Source of the DNA: Treponema bryantii NK4A124
Lineage (GTDB): Bacteria; Spirochaetota; Spirochaetia; Treponematales; Treponemataceae
Length of the DNA stretch: 64,000 nucleotides
Assembly: GCF_000421345.1 (NCBI RefSeq)
Contig: NZ_ATWV01000014.1
Coordinates: 1 to 64,000, forward strand
Reading direction: 5' to 3'
Shown piece after piece: positions 49,809 to 58,907 of this stretch (positions are counted from its first letter, which is position 1; every line of letters starts with the position of its first letter). The notes below the pieces were generated by a model. The model worked only from the letters and a program-made list of their open reading frames with translations. It did no database searches and was not told the origin of the DNA. The translations under genes were made by a program, and so were the position numbers.

Positions 49809-51434
49809 TTAGAAGTAGTAAGGGCTGTCAAAGCTTGTTCCAAGACTCATAACTACATCAAGAAAGGCTTTTTTCTTTCTTTTTGTAGAAAGTGTTGTGA
49901 TGATTACTTTGGCTTTATCGTTTACAGTAACATCGGCAACTGTTACAGTATCATTTTCAGAAAAGCTCATATCATCAGCGGCACTGCCCGGTATAATTTT
50001 TTCTATTGTATAGGATTTTCTGTTTGTTGTCGATGAAGGAATAAGCTTCATTCCAAACAGAGGAACAAAAGAACTTGTAATCAAATCAGATTCATAAACT
50101 GTTTTAGAAGGATTTTCCGGTCTTTTATCAAGATATACAAGACACTTTTTTTCCTGACCATCATCAGAAATATATTTACATTCAATAATTGTTTCAGGCT
50201 CAAGAGCCATCATCATAAAATTAAAATCATCAAGAGAAGTAACTGCTTTACCATCCAGAGAAGTAATAACATCTCCAACTTTCAGGCCAGACAAAAAGGC
50301 AGAACCACCGGAAAGTACATACTGAATCTCAAGACCAGTCTTCTTTGTCCCCTCTCTTTTTGTATTACCAAAGCAGCCTGTCCATGCATGAATAATTTCG
50401 CCGCGACCATAAAGATAAGGAAGCTCCTGTTTTAAGTACTCAACAGGAATTGCAAAGTTTAAGCCCTGCAGCTGAAGGATACCTGCATAAACAATAGCCT
50501 GAACTTTAAGATTTTTATCGATTAAAGGTCCACCGGAGTTTCCCGAGTTTACAGCCGCATCAATCTGAAATACATTTCCCAAAGCAAGAAGCTTACGGTC
50601 AAAAGAAGAAATAATTCCCGAAGTCAAAGTGCCTTCCAGACCAACCGGAGTACCTATTGCAGAAATCTTATCACCAATTTCCAGGTCGCTGCTGGAACCA
50701 AGATTCAAAACATATTCAGGTTCAATTTCAACTTTAAGAAGAGCCAGGTCCAGCAGAGAATCATAGCCTACAACCTTTGCAGGAATCTTTGTCAGATTAT
50801 CTTCCGAAAGCTTGATGTAAAGACGGGCGTAACCTTCGTACTTTGGATTTACCATAGAATCGATTACATGATGATTTGTAACGATGTAACCGCGCTGGTC
50901 AATAAAAAATCCAGAACCGATTATAATATCTGCATAACCTGCCCCGTTTTTTACGGTTACACCACGGTCAAGCCAGATAGTAACTGCAGCCTTCATACAT
51001 TCAGATATTTTTGAAGGTGATTTTTTATTAATTCCTGTAAGCCCGGGAACTTCTGTAAGTGCTAACTTATCAAGTTCTTCATATGTCATACTTGATTTCC
51101 ACTGAGGGTTTACAGCCTTTAAGGATTTATAATTTTTTCTTGCATCGAGATAATTTTTTTCTTCAAGGGCTGTATTGTAAAGCTCTTCTACTTTAGAAAA
51201 ACATCTTTGAATTACATCATCTCGTCCCAGCAGGTGGGCACGCCATAAAGCCCTCAAGGGCTCATTTTCAAGAAATCCATCAATACGTTCTATTTCATTC
51301 TGAACAATATCTTCATCAGTATAATTGATAGGCTGAGCAACAGATTTAGGCTGACGTACTGAACGGCAGGAAATACAAAGAAAAGCAAAAGAAAAAGAAA
51401 TCAGTAAAAAAGAAGTTTTAATAAATCCCTGCAT
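49809..51434 (-). CDS. HtrA-like serine protease lipoprotein
   Basis: 541 residues. The signal peptide ends in a lipobox (FLCISC), so it is membrane-tethered. A chymotrypsin-like domain has the triad: His in VTNHHVID, Asp in DLALLKVEI, Ser in GNSGGPLI. A PDZ domain follows (GLKVGDVITSLDGKAVTSLDDF), with a second PDZ-like region. It probably degrades or folds misfolded envelope proteins. Its start is one base after the stop of the upstream gene, with TCTGAATAAA between; the two genes form a coupled pair. An in-frame start 24 codons upstream is rejected because it would overlap that gene. Confidence 0.87.
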   Translation of the reverse strand: MQGFIKTSFLLISFSFAFLCISCRSVRQPKSVAQPINYTDEDIVQNEIERIDGFLENEPLRALWRAHLLGRDDVIQRCFSKVEELYNTALEEKNYLDARKNYKSLKAVNPQWKSSMTYEELDKLALTEVPGLTGINKKSPSKISECMKAAVTIWLDRGVTVKNGAGYADIIIGSGFFIDQRGYIVTNHHVIDSMVNPKYEGYARLYIKLSEDNLTKIPAKVVGYDSLLDLALLKVEIEPEYVLNLGSSSDLEIGDKISAIGTPVGLEGTLTSGIISSFDRKLLALGNVFQIDAAVNSGNSGGPLIDKNLKVQAIVYAGILQLQGLNFAIPVEYLKQELPYLYGRGEIIHAWTGCFGNTKREGTKKTGLEIQYVLSGGSAFLSGLKVGDVITSLDGKAVTSLDDFNFMMMALEPETIIECKYISDDGQEKKCLVYLDKRPENPSKTVYESDLITSSFVPLFGMKLIPSSTTNRKSYTIEKIIPGSAADDMSFSENDTVTVADVTVNDKAKVIITTLSTKRKKKAFLDVVMSLGTSFDSPYYF

Positions 51435-51435
51435 T

Positions 51436-53535
51436 TTATTCAGAGGCTCCCTGGTCAAGTGGCAATGTCGTAAAAGGTACCTTTCGGCAATAGTAAGAAG
51501 AGCCAACCTTTATTACAGAAATTCTTTCTTCCTGATAATCAAAAATATCAATTGCTCCCTGTTCAATATCTTTTTTAACATAATCTAAAAGTGCAACTTC
51601 TTCATCTGCGCTTCCCTTCTGGTCAATCCAGTATAAGTCAGCTGAATCACCGGCATAAATCATAACCTCAGAGCCCTGCACATTCATTTTTACCGGAACT
51701 CCATCTGCAATTGTAAGGGCAATAATCTGAAGACCATTCGAATCATAATACATGGTTTCTTCGATTAATGATTCGCCTTCTTTCTGAGGATAGCGGATAT
51801 ACTGGCAGTCTGGTAAACCGTTATCATCATTATCCCAGACAGTAACTTTTCCGCCATATTCAAGATACTCTTCACTAAACTCACTGAAGGTATTTGCATT
51901 GCGGTCTATCTGAATCTTGCGAAGATAAATATTCTGGCGGCCATCAATGAAATTAAACACGCTTGAAATGATGCGGTCATTTTCATCTGAATTAAGCCCC
52001 TGCTGTGCAAAAGGAATCTCAGAGAACTGTTCAACAGTTTCGAAGTTACCGTCGTTATCATAATCTACAAAACGAAAGATTGAACCTTCCTTTGTAAAAT
52101 CGCTGTAGGCATAGCGATTATTATCTTCATAGAACTCTGCAAATACAATATTGCCGCCTGAAAGTGTATAGACAATTCTTGCATTGTCTCTTTCGGTTAT
52201 AGGAAGCTCAAAGCTTGCAGCCTTTTCAATCAGCTCCTGAGGAAGAGGAATTGCAGTTTCTCTTGAAATATTAGGAATATAAAACTCTGCTCCTGTACGG
52301 GCAAAAACATTGTCGGTAACAAATTCAAAAGGAGAAAAAACAAAATCATCGTGAAGAAAATTAAAAACAAGATTTGTATCAGAATAAGAAACCTTTGAAA
52401 TGCGGGGGAAAGTATCGTAGAAGAACTGAATGCGGCGGGAATTGAAATAAACAAAAACCGGTGCACCAAAATCACAGGCAGAATACAGTTCTATTTCTCC
52501 GTCGTTGTTTCCGTCATATTTAATATACTGAGGACGCCCCTTTTCATACTGAACGGTAAACTCATACTGTAAATCAATATTTTCATCGATATAAAGAGTT
52601 CCGGTAAATTCAGCCAGAGTTTTAGCAGCACATTCAATAATTTCTTCATCCTTTAAAAGTGCAATAAAAGTTTCCAGCAGATCTAACGAGAACTCTGAAC
52701 CACTTGCTCCAAAAAACATGTCAAAGGCTTCTGCATCTGTGTAAATGCCGGCGCGAAGAGCTGCTATTGCGAGCAAAGAAGAAAGACTTTTGTTTTTAGC
52801 GTCAATTGCTTTTATGAGACGGATTTTATCTTCTCCACGGGCAAAGGAAGCAGCCATAAGTTCCAGTTCCTGATTTCTGTCTGAATAATCCGGAAGCTTT
52901 GCAATATAAGAATCAGCAATTGTACTTACAATCTGAGGAACAGTGTACTTTAATCCATCACGCTCAGCCTCACTCATAAACTGAGATTCAAACATAAAGA
53001 AGATTTCCGGAAAGCGCAGATCCTGCGGGTAAACACGACGGTCACTGTTTAAGCGCTGGCGTGCATTGTTGAGTCCCTCTTCTGTTCCCATACGGTAGTA
53101 GTTTTTAATACGAATGAATTCAGCATCAGCAGAATAAATAAAAGGCTCGGCATCAAGAGCAGCAAGAGATTCTTCGTAAAGACCTGTGTCCGAAAGAAGA
53201 TCTGCCATAAAAATACGGGCTCCGTTTTTTGTATAGCCGGCCCAGGCAGAACGCTCAAAAGCAGAAGAAAGAAGCCGCAGGGCATCTGCTTTTGTTCCGC
53301 CAAGATTAAGCGAAGCAGCCGCTTTTATATAATACAAATCAGAAATTGAATCATCATAAGAAAGGCCAAGCTCAGCCTGATTCAAAGCATTCTGCCAGTC
53401 ATTACCGACGAGACAGTTCTCTGCAAGTTTAAGGCAACGAAGGGCAGTATTTTTATTTGCAGCGGCAGCAGAATTTTGAGCCAGAGCTGTAAAAGTAATT
53501 CCAAACGATAAAAGAACAATAAGAAACTTTTTCAT
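51436..53535 (-). CDS. Large periplasmic protein with TPR-like N-terminus, unknown function
   Basis: 699 residues with a signal peptide (MKKFLIVLLSFGITFTALAQ). The first 250 residues are helical repeats resembling TPRs (LRCLKLAENCLVGNDWQNALNQA). The rest is beta-rich with many short motifs YDNDGNFE, NNDGEIELYS and WDNDDNGLPD that look like calcium-binding-type Asp-rich loops. No family recognised. It sits between tilS and the HtrA-like gene with a four-base overlap at the start (ATGA) and is translated as part of that operon. Confidence 0.65.
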   Translation of the reverse strand: MKKFLIVLLSFGITFTALAQNSAAAANKNTALRCLKLAENCLVGNDWQNALNQAELGLSYDDSISDLYYIKAAASLNLGGTKADALRLLSSAFERSAWAGYTKNGARIFMADLLSDTGLYEESLAALDAEPFIYSADAEFIRIKNYYRMGTEEGLNNARQRLNSDRRVYPQDLRFPEIFFMFESQFMSEAERDGLKYTVPQIVSTIADSYIAKLPDYSDRNQELELMAASFARGEDKIRLIKAIDAKNKSLSSLLAIAALRAGIYTDAEAFDMFFGASGSEFSLDLLETFIALLKDEEIIECAAKTLAEFTGTLYIDENIDLQYEFTVQYEKGRPQYIKYDGNNDGEIELYSACDFGAPVFVYFNSRRIQFFYDTFPRISKVSYSDTNLVFNFLHDDFVFSPFEFVTDNVFARTGAEFYIPNISRETAIPLPQELIEKAASFELPITERDNARIVYTLSGGNIVFAEFYEDNNRYAYSDFTKEGSIFRFVDYDNDGNFETVEQFSEIPFAQQGLNSDENDRIISSVFNFIDGRQNIYLRKIQIDRNANTFSEFSEEYLEYGGKVTVWDNDDNGLPDCQYIRYPQKEGESLIEETMYYDSNGLQIIALTIADGVPVKMNVQGSEVMIYAGDSADLYWIDQKGSADEEVALLDYVKKDIEQGAIDIFDYQEERISVIKVGSSYYCRKVPFTTLPLDQGASE

Positions 53536-54890
53536 AACTTTACAATCCAATCCTTATATCCTAAAAATCCGCCGAGAATTGCTTTAATTGACTGCGGGTT
53601 TTCATCAAGCATTTGAATGACAGGCAGAAGACTCCTTTTTTCAGGAGGAACGTGCCAGTCAGAATAAATATCAGAAACTTTTTTTTCAGAACCGTCGGCA
53701 GAAAGAATTGTATCTCCCGGTCGAAAACTTCTTACAAAAAAAGGAAGAGGAATATTTTCAGCAAGGCTGTTTTCTCCAGCCTGTACAGAAACACAGGCTT
53801 TTCCATTCTTTTCTTTATAGTTAAAAACAAGTAAGTTCCCAAAAGGAAACTCAAAAGTTCCACTTTCTTCTATTATATCAGAAAAAACTAAATCCGTATT
53901 GCTTTCTGAGTATTTTTTTATAAAAAGTTGATTATTTTTCCGCCTGATTTCTATACTGCCAAAACGCTTAGAAAATGAAGCAGCCTGACATAAAATTACA
54001 TCTTTTAAAAACTGATGAGGGATTCTTTCGCTTTCCCCCGCCCGGTTACAGGCTTCAAGCAGAAGACGGTATTTTACAGCCTCCGGAGCATTAATAAAAT
54101 CATCAAGAGGAAGTTCTACACTCCCGTCAGCATTTTGCAGAATCTTAAAAGCTTCAAGACAGCTTTGAATAAATTCAGAATCTTCAGCATTTTTTTCAGC
54201 ACCTTTAAGGGCTGCGGTCTGCCATCCTTCAAAGTTTTCATCAAGAAAAGGAAGAAGCTTAAGGCGGATTTTATTACGAAGATAATCTGTCTCAAAATTA
54301 GTTTTATCTGTCCGCCAGGTAATTCCAAGTCCTGTCAGATAAGACTCAATCTCCGTCCTCGCAATATTCAAAAGAGGCCTTACATAAGGACCGCGGCGGG
54401 CCCTGATTCCACCCGCAGAATCAAAAGAAGCCCCCTGCAAAAAACGCATAAGAATAGTTTCCAGCTGGTCGTTGCGGTTGTGGGCAAGACAGAGTGCATC
54501 CAGCTGATTCTGGCTGATAAATTTTTCAAAGGCTTCATAGCGCAGGCTGCGGGCAGCATCCTCAGTACCCCGGCCCCGCTTTTGAGCTTCGGCCTCTACG
54601 CTGCCCCTTGGTAACTCAATAATCGTGCAATTGATTTTTTTGCCGTTTTCCTTTTCCAGCTTTTGACAAAGCTCTGACACAAAACGAGCATCGCCGTCTG
54701 ACTCTAGAGCCGGTCTTATATTATGGTTTACAGTGATTACGTATAATGAAGAAAGAAAAGATGAAAGAGCAAGCAGTAAAGAAACAGAATCCGCCCCGCC
54801 CGATACAGCAAGTCCGATTTTCTGCGAGCCGTCAGGACTCACACCACAAGCAAGAAGATTTTTTTTTACTTTTTCTTCGAATTCACACAT
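53532..54890 (-). CDS. tilS: tRNA(Ile)-lysidine synthase
   Basis: Modifies the wobble C of tRNA-Ile(CAU) to lysidine, essential for AUA decoding. 452 residues with the PP-loop SGGADS (30-35), the conserved HNRNDQLETILMRFLQG block and the TilS C-terminal domain (PLPFFVRSFRPGDTI). The start at 54890 is the last ATG before the conserved core; the frame stays open nine codons upstream through a palindrome. The stop overlaps the next gene's ATG. Confidence 0.94.
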   Translation of the reverse strand: MCEFEEKVKKNLLACGVSPDGSQKIGLAVSGGADSVSLLLALSSFLSSLYVITVNHNIRPALESDGDARFVSELCQKLEKENGKKINCTIIELPRGSVEAEAQKRGRGTEDAARSLRYEAFEKFISQNQLDALCLAHNRNDQLETILMRFLQGASFDSAGGIRARRGPYVRPLLNIARTEIESYLTGLGITWRTDKTNFETDYLRNKIRLKLLPFLDENFEGWQTAALKGAEKNAEDSEFIQSCLEAFKILQNADGSVELPLDDFINAPEAVKYRLLLEACNRAGESERIPHQFLKDVILCQAASFSKRFGSIEIRRKNNQLFIKKYSESNTDLVFSDIIEESGTFEFPFGNLLVFNYKEKNGKACVSVQAGENSLAENIPLPFFVRSFRPGDTILSADGSEKKVSDIYSDWHVPPEKRSLLPVIQMLDENPQSIKAILGGFLGYKDWIVKL

Positions 54891-54893
54891 CAC

Positions 54894-54925
54894 ACTTGTC
54901 ATTCCCGTGCTTGACACGGGAACCT
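54894..54925. repeat. Family D palindrome upstream of tilS
   Basis: TGTCATTCCCGTGC-TTGAC-ACGGGAA, the same design as the palindrome after icd. It overlaps the tilS upstream region. Confidence 0.6.
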
Positions 54926-54965
54926 AAAAAAAAGGCTGCCCCACAAATGTGGAACAGCCTTTATT
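54926..54965 (-). terminator. Intrinsic terminator after rplY
   Basis: On the - strand: AAAGGCTG-TTCC-ACA loop TTT GTG-GGG-CAGCC then eight T. It separates rplY from tilS. Confidence 0.8.
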
Positions 54966-55009
54966 ATACACCAAAAAACGCGAATACGCGAGTGCCGGTC
55001 TAGCCGAAA

Positions 55010-55564
55010 CTAGCCACGAGCTGGTGATACAGTAACGAGTGGGAGTTCAGCGCTTGTAAGAACTTCAACCTTGCTGTCAAGCTTGAGATCCTTTACGCGG
55101 AGTGCTTCACTAACGTTGATTCCAGAAATATCAGCAGTGATTGTTTCTGGGAGGTCTGCGATAGCAGCCTTGATTTTGATTTCGTTATTGCGTTCTTTCT
55201 TGAAACCACCCTTAAGAACACCGGCTGGAGTTCCTGTGTAGTGGATCTTGATTTTCATAACGAGTTTTTCATCTGCATCTGGTGTGAAGAAATCAGCATG
55301 AAGTACTTTGTCGTTGCGGATGTTGTACTCAACGTCCTTGATCAAAGCGAGTGCTTCTTTTCCATCAACCTTAAGTGTGATAGAAGTTGTTGGAGTGATT
55401 GTTCTCCAGATCTTGTTGAATTCTACTTCGCCAACTTCGATAGATGTAGCCTCGCCCTTTGAGTTGTAAACAACGGCAGGGATACGTCCTTCTTTGCGAA
55501 GATTTTTAGCAGCTGTTTTACCAGTAGCTGTACGAAGTTTTGCTTCGAGTGTCTGCTTACTCAT
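55010..55564 (-). CDS. rplY: Large ribosomal subunit protein bL25 / general stress protein Ctc
   Basis: 184 residues, the longer Ctc-type L25: an N-terminal 5S rRNA-binding domain (LRTATGKTAAKNLRKEGRIPAVVYN) plus a C-terminal beta domain (TEGADISLTL-like VSEALRVKDLKLDSKVEVL). It binds 5S rRNA in the 50S subunit. AAGGAGC lies 8 bases before the ATG. Confidence 0.96.
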   Translation of the reverse strand: MSKQTLEAKLRTATGKTAAKNLRKEGRIPAVVYNSKGEATSIEVGEVEFNKIWRTITPTTSITLKVDGKEALALIKDVEYNIRNDKVLHADFFTPDADEKLVMKIKIHYTGTPAGVLKGGFKKERNNEIKIKAAIADLPETITADISGINVSEALRVKDLKLDSKVEVLTSAELPLVTVSPARG

Positions 55565-55685
55565 TTTCTTAAAGCTCCTTATATCCTAAAAAATGTTTGA
55601 ATATATTAACAGAAATAAGGAGTTTATTCAAGGCTCGAAGCCTCTTTCATCTCAGAGCCACTTCGTACAGCACAGATTCTTATAC

Positions 55686-56543
55686 CTATTGAAAAGAATT
55701 CTTTGACATAAGAAGTTCTTCTTTAGGCTTGCTTCCCTTTAATTTAAAGGTAAGCATTAGACCAAAACCATCAGAAGAAATTTCATCAATTTCATATACA
55801 AGGTCACAGTCTTCCGGCTTAAGTTTAAGGAAGTCATCTTTAGTCAGAGAACCATCATCGTTGTATTTAATGTAAATTGTACCTTTAGACAATTTAGCAT
55901 CTGTTGAAAAACCTATAAAGCCTGCATGCTCTTCATTTGCGTAAGAATCTTTTACAGTAACAGTAAGATCTTCTCCATAATACCAGAACTTTCCACGGTG
56001 ATCTGTCAGATAAAGTTTTTTACCAGCAGCAACAGGATCCAGAACCTGCTCTACATATGCAAGAATTGATTTCTGATGGAGGTTGTAGTTATTCGGATTA
56101 GTAACAGACTTTCCGGTTTTAGCATCCAGAAGCTCAAAAGAAACCTTATTTTTTTCTGTCTTTGCAACAATCTTATAAGCCTGACCTGCTTCAAGAGTAA
56201 ACTTTAATGAGTTCGGCATAAGAGTATAAGATTTGCCGTTGTTAAATTTTACAACGAATATGTGTGTGCCAGGCATCATAAGCACAGTTCTGTTTTTGTT
56301 GAATTTAGATAAAGACGAATCTAAGTATTCTTTTCCATCTGCTTCATCAGCCCCCTTCTTTTTTTCCGGAGCTGGATTAATACCATCAATTGCTTCAACT
56401 ACAACAGAAGAAGCAAAGGTCATAGAAACAAGTTCTTCTTCAGGAATATCATCGCTGATAGAAGCTGGAACTTTTACTGATTTAGATTTAGCAAAAGCGC
56501 TAAAGTTTAATAACATTAAAAATAATACAAACAGTTTTTTCAT
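55686..56543 (-). CDS. Secreted protein of unknown function
   Basis: 285 residues with a signal peptide (MKKLFVLFLMLLNFSAFAKS). The mature protein is beta-rich; no family recognised. The start at 56543 has GGAG 9 bases upstream, while a TTG 15 bases earlier lies inside that site. It follows the lipoprotein gene on the same strand (16 bases between stop and ATG) and is probably co-transcribed with it. Confidence 0.65.
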   Translation of the reverse strand: MKKLFVLFLMLLNFSAFAKSKSVKVPASISDDIPEEELVSMTFASSVVVEAIDGINPAPEKKKGADEADGKEYLDSSLSKFNKNRTVLMMPGTHIFVVKFNNGKSYTLMPNSLKFTLEAGQAYKIVAKTEKNKVSFELLDAKTGKSVTNPNNYNLHQKSILAYVEQVLDPVAAGKKLYLTDHRGKFWYYGEDLTVTVKDSYANEEHAGFIGFSTDAKLSKGTIYIKYNDDGSLTKDDFLKLKPEDCDLVYEIDEISSDGFGLMLTFKLKGSKPKEELLMSKNSFQ

Positions 56544-56558
56544 TTTAATTTTCTCCAA

Positions 56559-57062
56559 TTATGATCCCATTATTGTAGAGTCATAAACCTCATACATCAG
56601 TTTATCCCCTTCCATATAGTAAATCATAAGCGTCATAGCACCATAAAAAAAGTGTGGAAAACCTAAACAGGATTCATCATATTCTTTTTTGTAATTCGTA
56701 AGCTTTTCCTTTACTTCTTCAACACTTGTCGTTTCTACTTTATTGCGCTCTTCATTAATATATAATGTATCTACAATAAAGTCTCCAGTAAATTCTTTTG
56801 GTTCAAGTTTATCTCTAACATCCCAACTTTTACTAATATTATTAAAAGATTCCCTTGCATATTCATTAAATGCCTTTATTAATTCAGCTTTGCTCTCGTA
56901 GTAGCCGCCTTCCTGATCACTCGTATACTTTCCCCTATAGGTAACTGTTTCAAGTGTATCCGGGTTTTGTTTTGCCCATCCTGTTTTCTCTTCTTTTCCG
57001 AAATCACAGGCAGTCAGCATAAGGATACTTCCCAAGATAAATAGACTTAACAACTTTTTCAT
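56559..57062 (-). CDS. Lipoprotein of unknown function
   Basis: 167 residues; the signal peptide ends in a lipobox (LMLTAC). The mature part is charged, with a Tyr-rich middle (YRGKYTSDQEGGYYESK) and a C-terminal hydrophobic run (FFYGAMTLMIYYMEGDKLMYEVYD). No family is recognised. TGGAGG precedes the ATG; the region further upstream is an AT repeat. Confidence 0.65.
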   Translation of the reverse strand: MKKLLSLFILGSILMLTACDFGKEEKTGWAKQNPDTLETVTYRGKYTSDQEGGYYESKAELIKAFNEYARESFNNISKSWDVRDKLEPKEFTGDFIVDTLYINEERNKVETTSVEEVKEKLTNYKKEYDESCLGFPHFFYGAMTLMIYYMEGDKLMYEVYDSTIMGS

Positions 57063-57158
57063 TTTTTGCCTCCACTATATATATATATAGTACTATATTA
57101 CTATATAAAGAAGCCTAAAACAAGAAAAATCGATTTTAATATGGTTTTTAAGAATAAG

Positions 57159-57245
57159 GAGGGGGAAGCCTCCCCCTCGCTCCAGCCCGCTGCGCGGTCT
57201 TACGCTACCCCTTCTCCTAGGGGCTTCGCCCCTAAGACCCCATAG
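57159..57245. repeat. GC-rich double palindrome
   Basis: GGAGGGGGAAGCCTCCCCCTC and AGGGGCTTCGCCCCT (57219-57233), joined by a GC-rich segment, in an otherwise AT-rich gap. Looks like another class of dispersed repeat; no second copy is in the window. Confidence 0.55.
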
Positions 57246-57283
57246 AATAGAATGGATAATTGCTTACGCAATTTTCGATTTAT

Positions 57284-57970
57284 TTACATTCCCTTGAATT
57301 CTTTTTTAAGAATTGGTTTCAAAAACTGTTTTTTTAAATCTCTAGGATCATGAAAGATTAGTAATTCAGAACGCGATAATTCTTTGTTTTTATGTTTTAT
57401 TGCAAGTAGCTGTAACGTACATATTAAATCGGCAACCTGAAACAACTTATAATCTTTAGGACAAACTTTTCGAACATCATATTGGGACAGTTCTGTTGAA
57501 AGTACAGAATTCAAAATTCTATTTAAATTTCTTTGTCCGTTATCATAATACAAAATTACTTCCTCAAAGGCTTGGAAATAAGAAACATTTTCTCGAATAA
57601 ATTGAGACATCTCTTTTGCCATACGACCTTCAAGCTTTAATAAATCATCAAACTGCCGTTTTTCAAAAACAAAAGTTTTATATGTTATATCTGATTTCAT
57701 CACAAAATAAAAAAGCTTACTGAAAAGAGCACGTCTTTCATTTGGCGAAAGATTTTCGAATACTTCTTCACGTCTTATAAGAGGCTCTGTATGAATGGCA
57801 AAATCAGATTCATATCCAAGATTTTTAAGTCCTTCATTTAGAAGTTTAATATTCTGATTTATATCATTATCTTGCTCATGGAAAATCATTGTGATGATAT
57901 AATATGGAGAATGATGACTGTATTCTCCAAAATCGCCACTTTCATCAACAAAGATACTAAGTTTTCCCAA
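57284..57970 (-). CDS. DUF3800 domain protein
   Basis: 228 residues. The N-terminal SIFVDESGDFGEYS and LYYDN, then LFQVADLICTLQ, are the hallmarks of DUF3800, a family thought to have an RNase H-like fold with Asp residues that could bind metal. Members are often in defence islands or mobile elements, but the activity is not established. A TTG start with GGAG 7 bases upstream is used. It lies in an accessory patch next to tRNA-Gln. Confidence 0.8.
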   Translation of the reverse strand: MGKLSIFVDESGDFGEYSHHSPYYIITMIFHEQDNDINQNIKLLNEGLKNLGYESDFAIHTEPLIRREEVFENLSPNERRALFSKLFYFVMKSDITYKTFVFEKRQFDDLLKLEGRMAKEMSQFIRENVSYFQAFEEVILYYDNGQRNLNRILNSVLSTELSQYDVRKVCPKDYKLFQVADLICTLQLLAIKHKNKELSRSELLIFHDPRDLKKQFLKPILKKEFKGM

Positions 57971-57986
57971 TGCAAAACTCCAAGGA

Positions 57987-58016
57987 CAAAAAAAATGGCG
58001 GGTCAGTTTGCCCGCC
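57987..58016 (-). terminator. Intrinsic terminator upstream of the DUF3800 gene
   Basis: On the - strand: GGCGGG-CAAACTGA-CCCGCC-A followed by eight T. It ends the transcript of the unrecognised gene upstream, so the DUF3800 gene needs its own promoter or read-through. Confidence 0.75.
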
Positions 58017-58138
58017 GTCGTAGGTTGGACCAGGGTCTTTCGACCAGCCCATTTATTATTATATTTTAGTGTTGCGATTTGTCAAGCGAATTTATTTATT
58101 TAACTTCGCATAACTTCCGTTAACTTCTATTAGAATGT

Positions 58139-58615
58139 TCACACTCCCCTTTTCCAGAGCCATACATGTTGGTCAAAATCGTTAACGACCTCTGCCCAAC
58201 TTTCCCAGTCGTTTGCTATAGTTTCATCGACAGTTATTAGACCTTCTGTTCTACTTTGGCTGAATGGTATAGAAGTATTCTTGTTAAATGCAGCCTGCTC
58301 CTCAGAATGATACGGAATAGAAATAGTTTTGTCCTTTTCCCAAGAATAAATAATTACATCAGCAGAACCTAAACCATGCTTAGTTTTGTAATTCCTAGAA
58401 CAAGTTGCATTATTCCACTTAGTAAGCATTTCAAAAAGAATCTGAACAGCTTCATTCTTAGTTCTAACATGATTATTTTCGAAAAAACCGTGTTCTATAA
58501 TTAATTCATTGAGAATATTTTCAAGTTGCTTCCAAGCAGCTGCAGACCAATGTTGATATGATGCTGCAAAGAATTGACCTTTATAAGAAATCTTAGTAAC
58601 TAATCTTTCACCCAT
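58139..58615 (-). CDS. Unrecognised protein, 158 aa, in the tRNA-Gln patch
   Basis: No known family. Aromatic-rich (many Trp: YQHWSAAAWKQLENIL, VNDFDQHVWLWKRGV), soluble, no signal peptide. GGAGG lies 9 bases before the ATG. It lies between a palindrome cluster and a terminator, and could be an accessory or defence gene together with the DUF3800 gene, but nothing visible shows this. Confidence 0.55.
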   Translation of the reverse strand: MGERLVTKISYKGQFFAASYQHWSAAAWKQLENILNELIIEHGFFENNHVRTKNEAVQILFEMLTKWNNATCSRNYKTKHGLGSADVIIYSWEKDKTISIPYHSEEQAAFNKNTSIPFSQSRTEGLITVDETIANDWESWAEVVNDFDQHVWLWKRGV

Positions 58616-58639
58616 CTTTACTTACCTCCCCGGCGCATA

Positions 58640-58815
58640 GTCGATAGGATTATCAGCGACGGTCGAGCTCTCTGCAATCTCCGTAGACAGGATTCGCCGC
58701 GACGGTCGCAGACCTCCTGTCTGCTCCCTCTGCGGCGCCTCCGTTCGCTTTCGGGCACCTCCTGTGCCCGAATCGGAAAAAATGCTGCGCCACTGCTCGC
58801 ATTTTTTCCGAACGC
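58640..58815. repeat. Cluster of GC-rich palindromes next to tRNA-Gln
   Basis: Several hairpins in a row: one around 58686-58720 (GACAGGATTCG ... CTCCTGTC), TTCGGGCAC/GTGCCCGAA (58750-58772), and CGGAAAAAATGC/GCATTTTTTCCG (58774-58810). No reading frame here is credible. It explains most of the 390-base stretch with only a tRNA gene. Confidence 0.6.
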
Positions 58816-58824
58816 TCACTCCGT

Positions 58825-58845
58825 TTCGAATCCTGTCGACCCAGC
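58825..58845 (+). repeat. Inverted copy of the tRNA-Gln 3' end (att-like)
   Basis: TTCGAATCCTGTCGACCCAG-C on the + strand matches the T-loop to acceptor end of the tRNA-Gln gene, which lies on the - strand 61 bases away. Integrated elements leave such tRNA-end copies, though normally in direct orientation. Confidence 0.6.
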
Positions 58846-58861
58846 TTGGATTTTTTAAGGT

Positions 58862-58901
58862 AAAAAAAAAGAGTTTCCTGTTATTTTCAGAAAACTCTTT
58901 T
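58862..58901 (-). terminator. Intrinsic terminator after tRNA-Gln
   Basis: On the - strand: AGAGTTT ... AAACTCT stem with an imperfect centre, followed by a T-run of about nine, directly after the tRNA 3' end. Confidence 0.75.
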
Positions 58902-58907
58902 GTAATG

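Noticed and set aside
57063-57120. AT alternating tract before the lipoprotein gene as a replication or regulatory site
   Set aside because: A short simple TA tract with nothing else around it; no DnaA boxes or other pattern seen.
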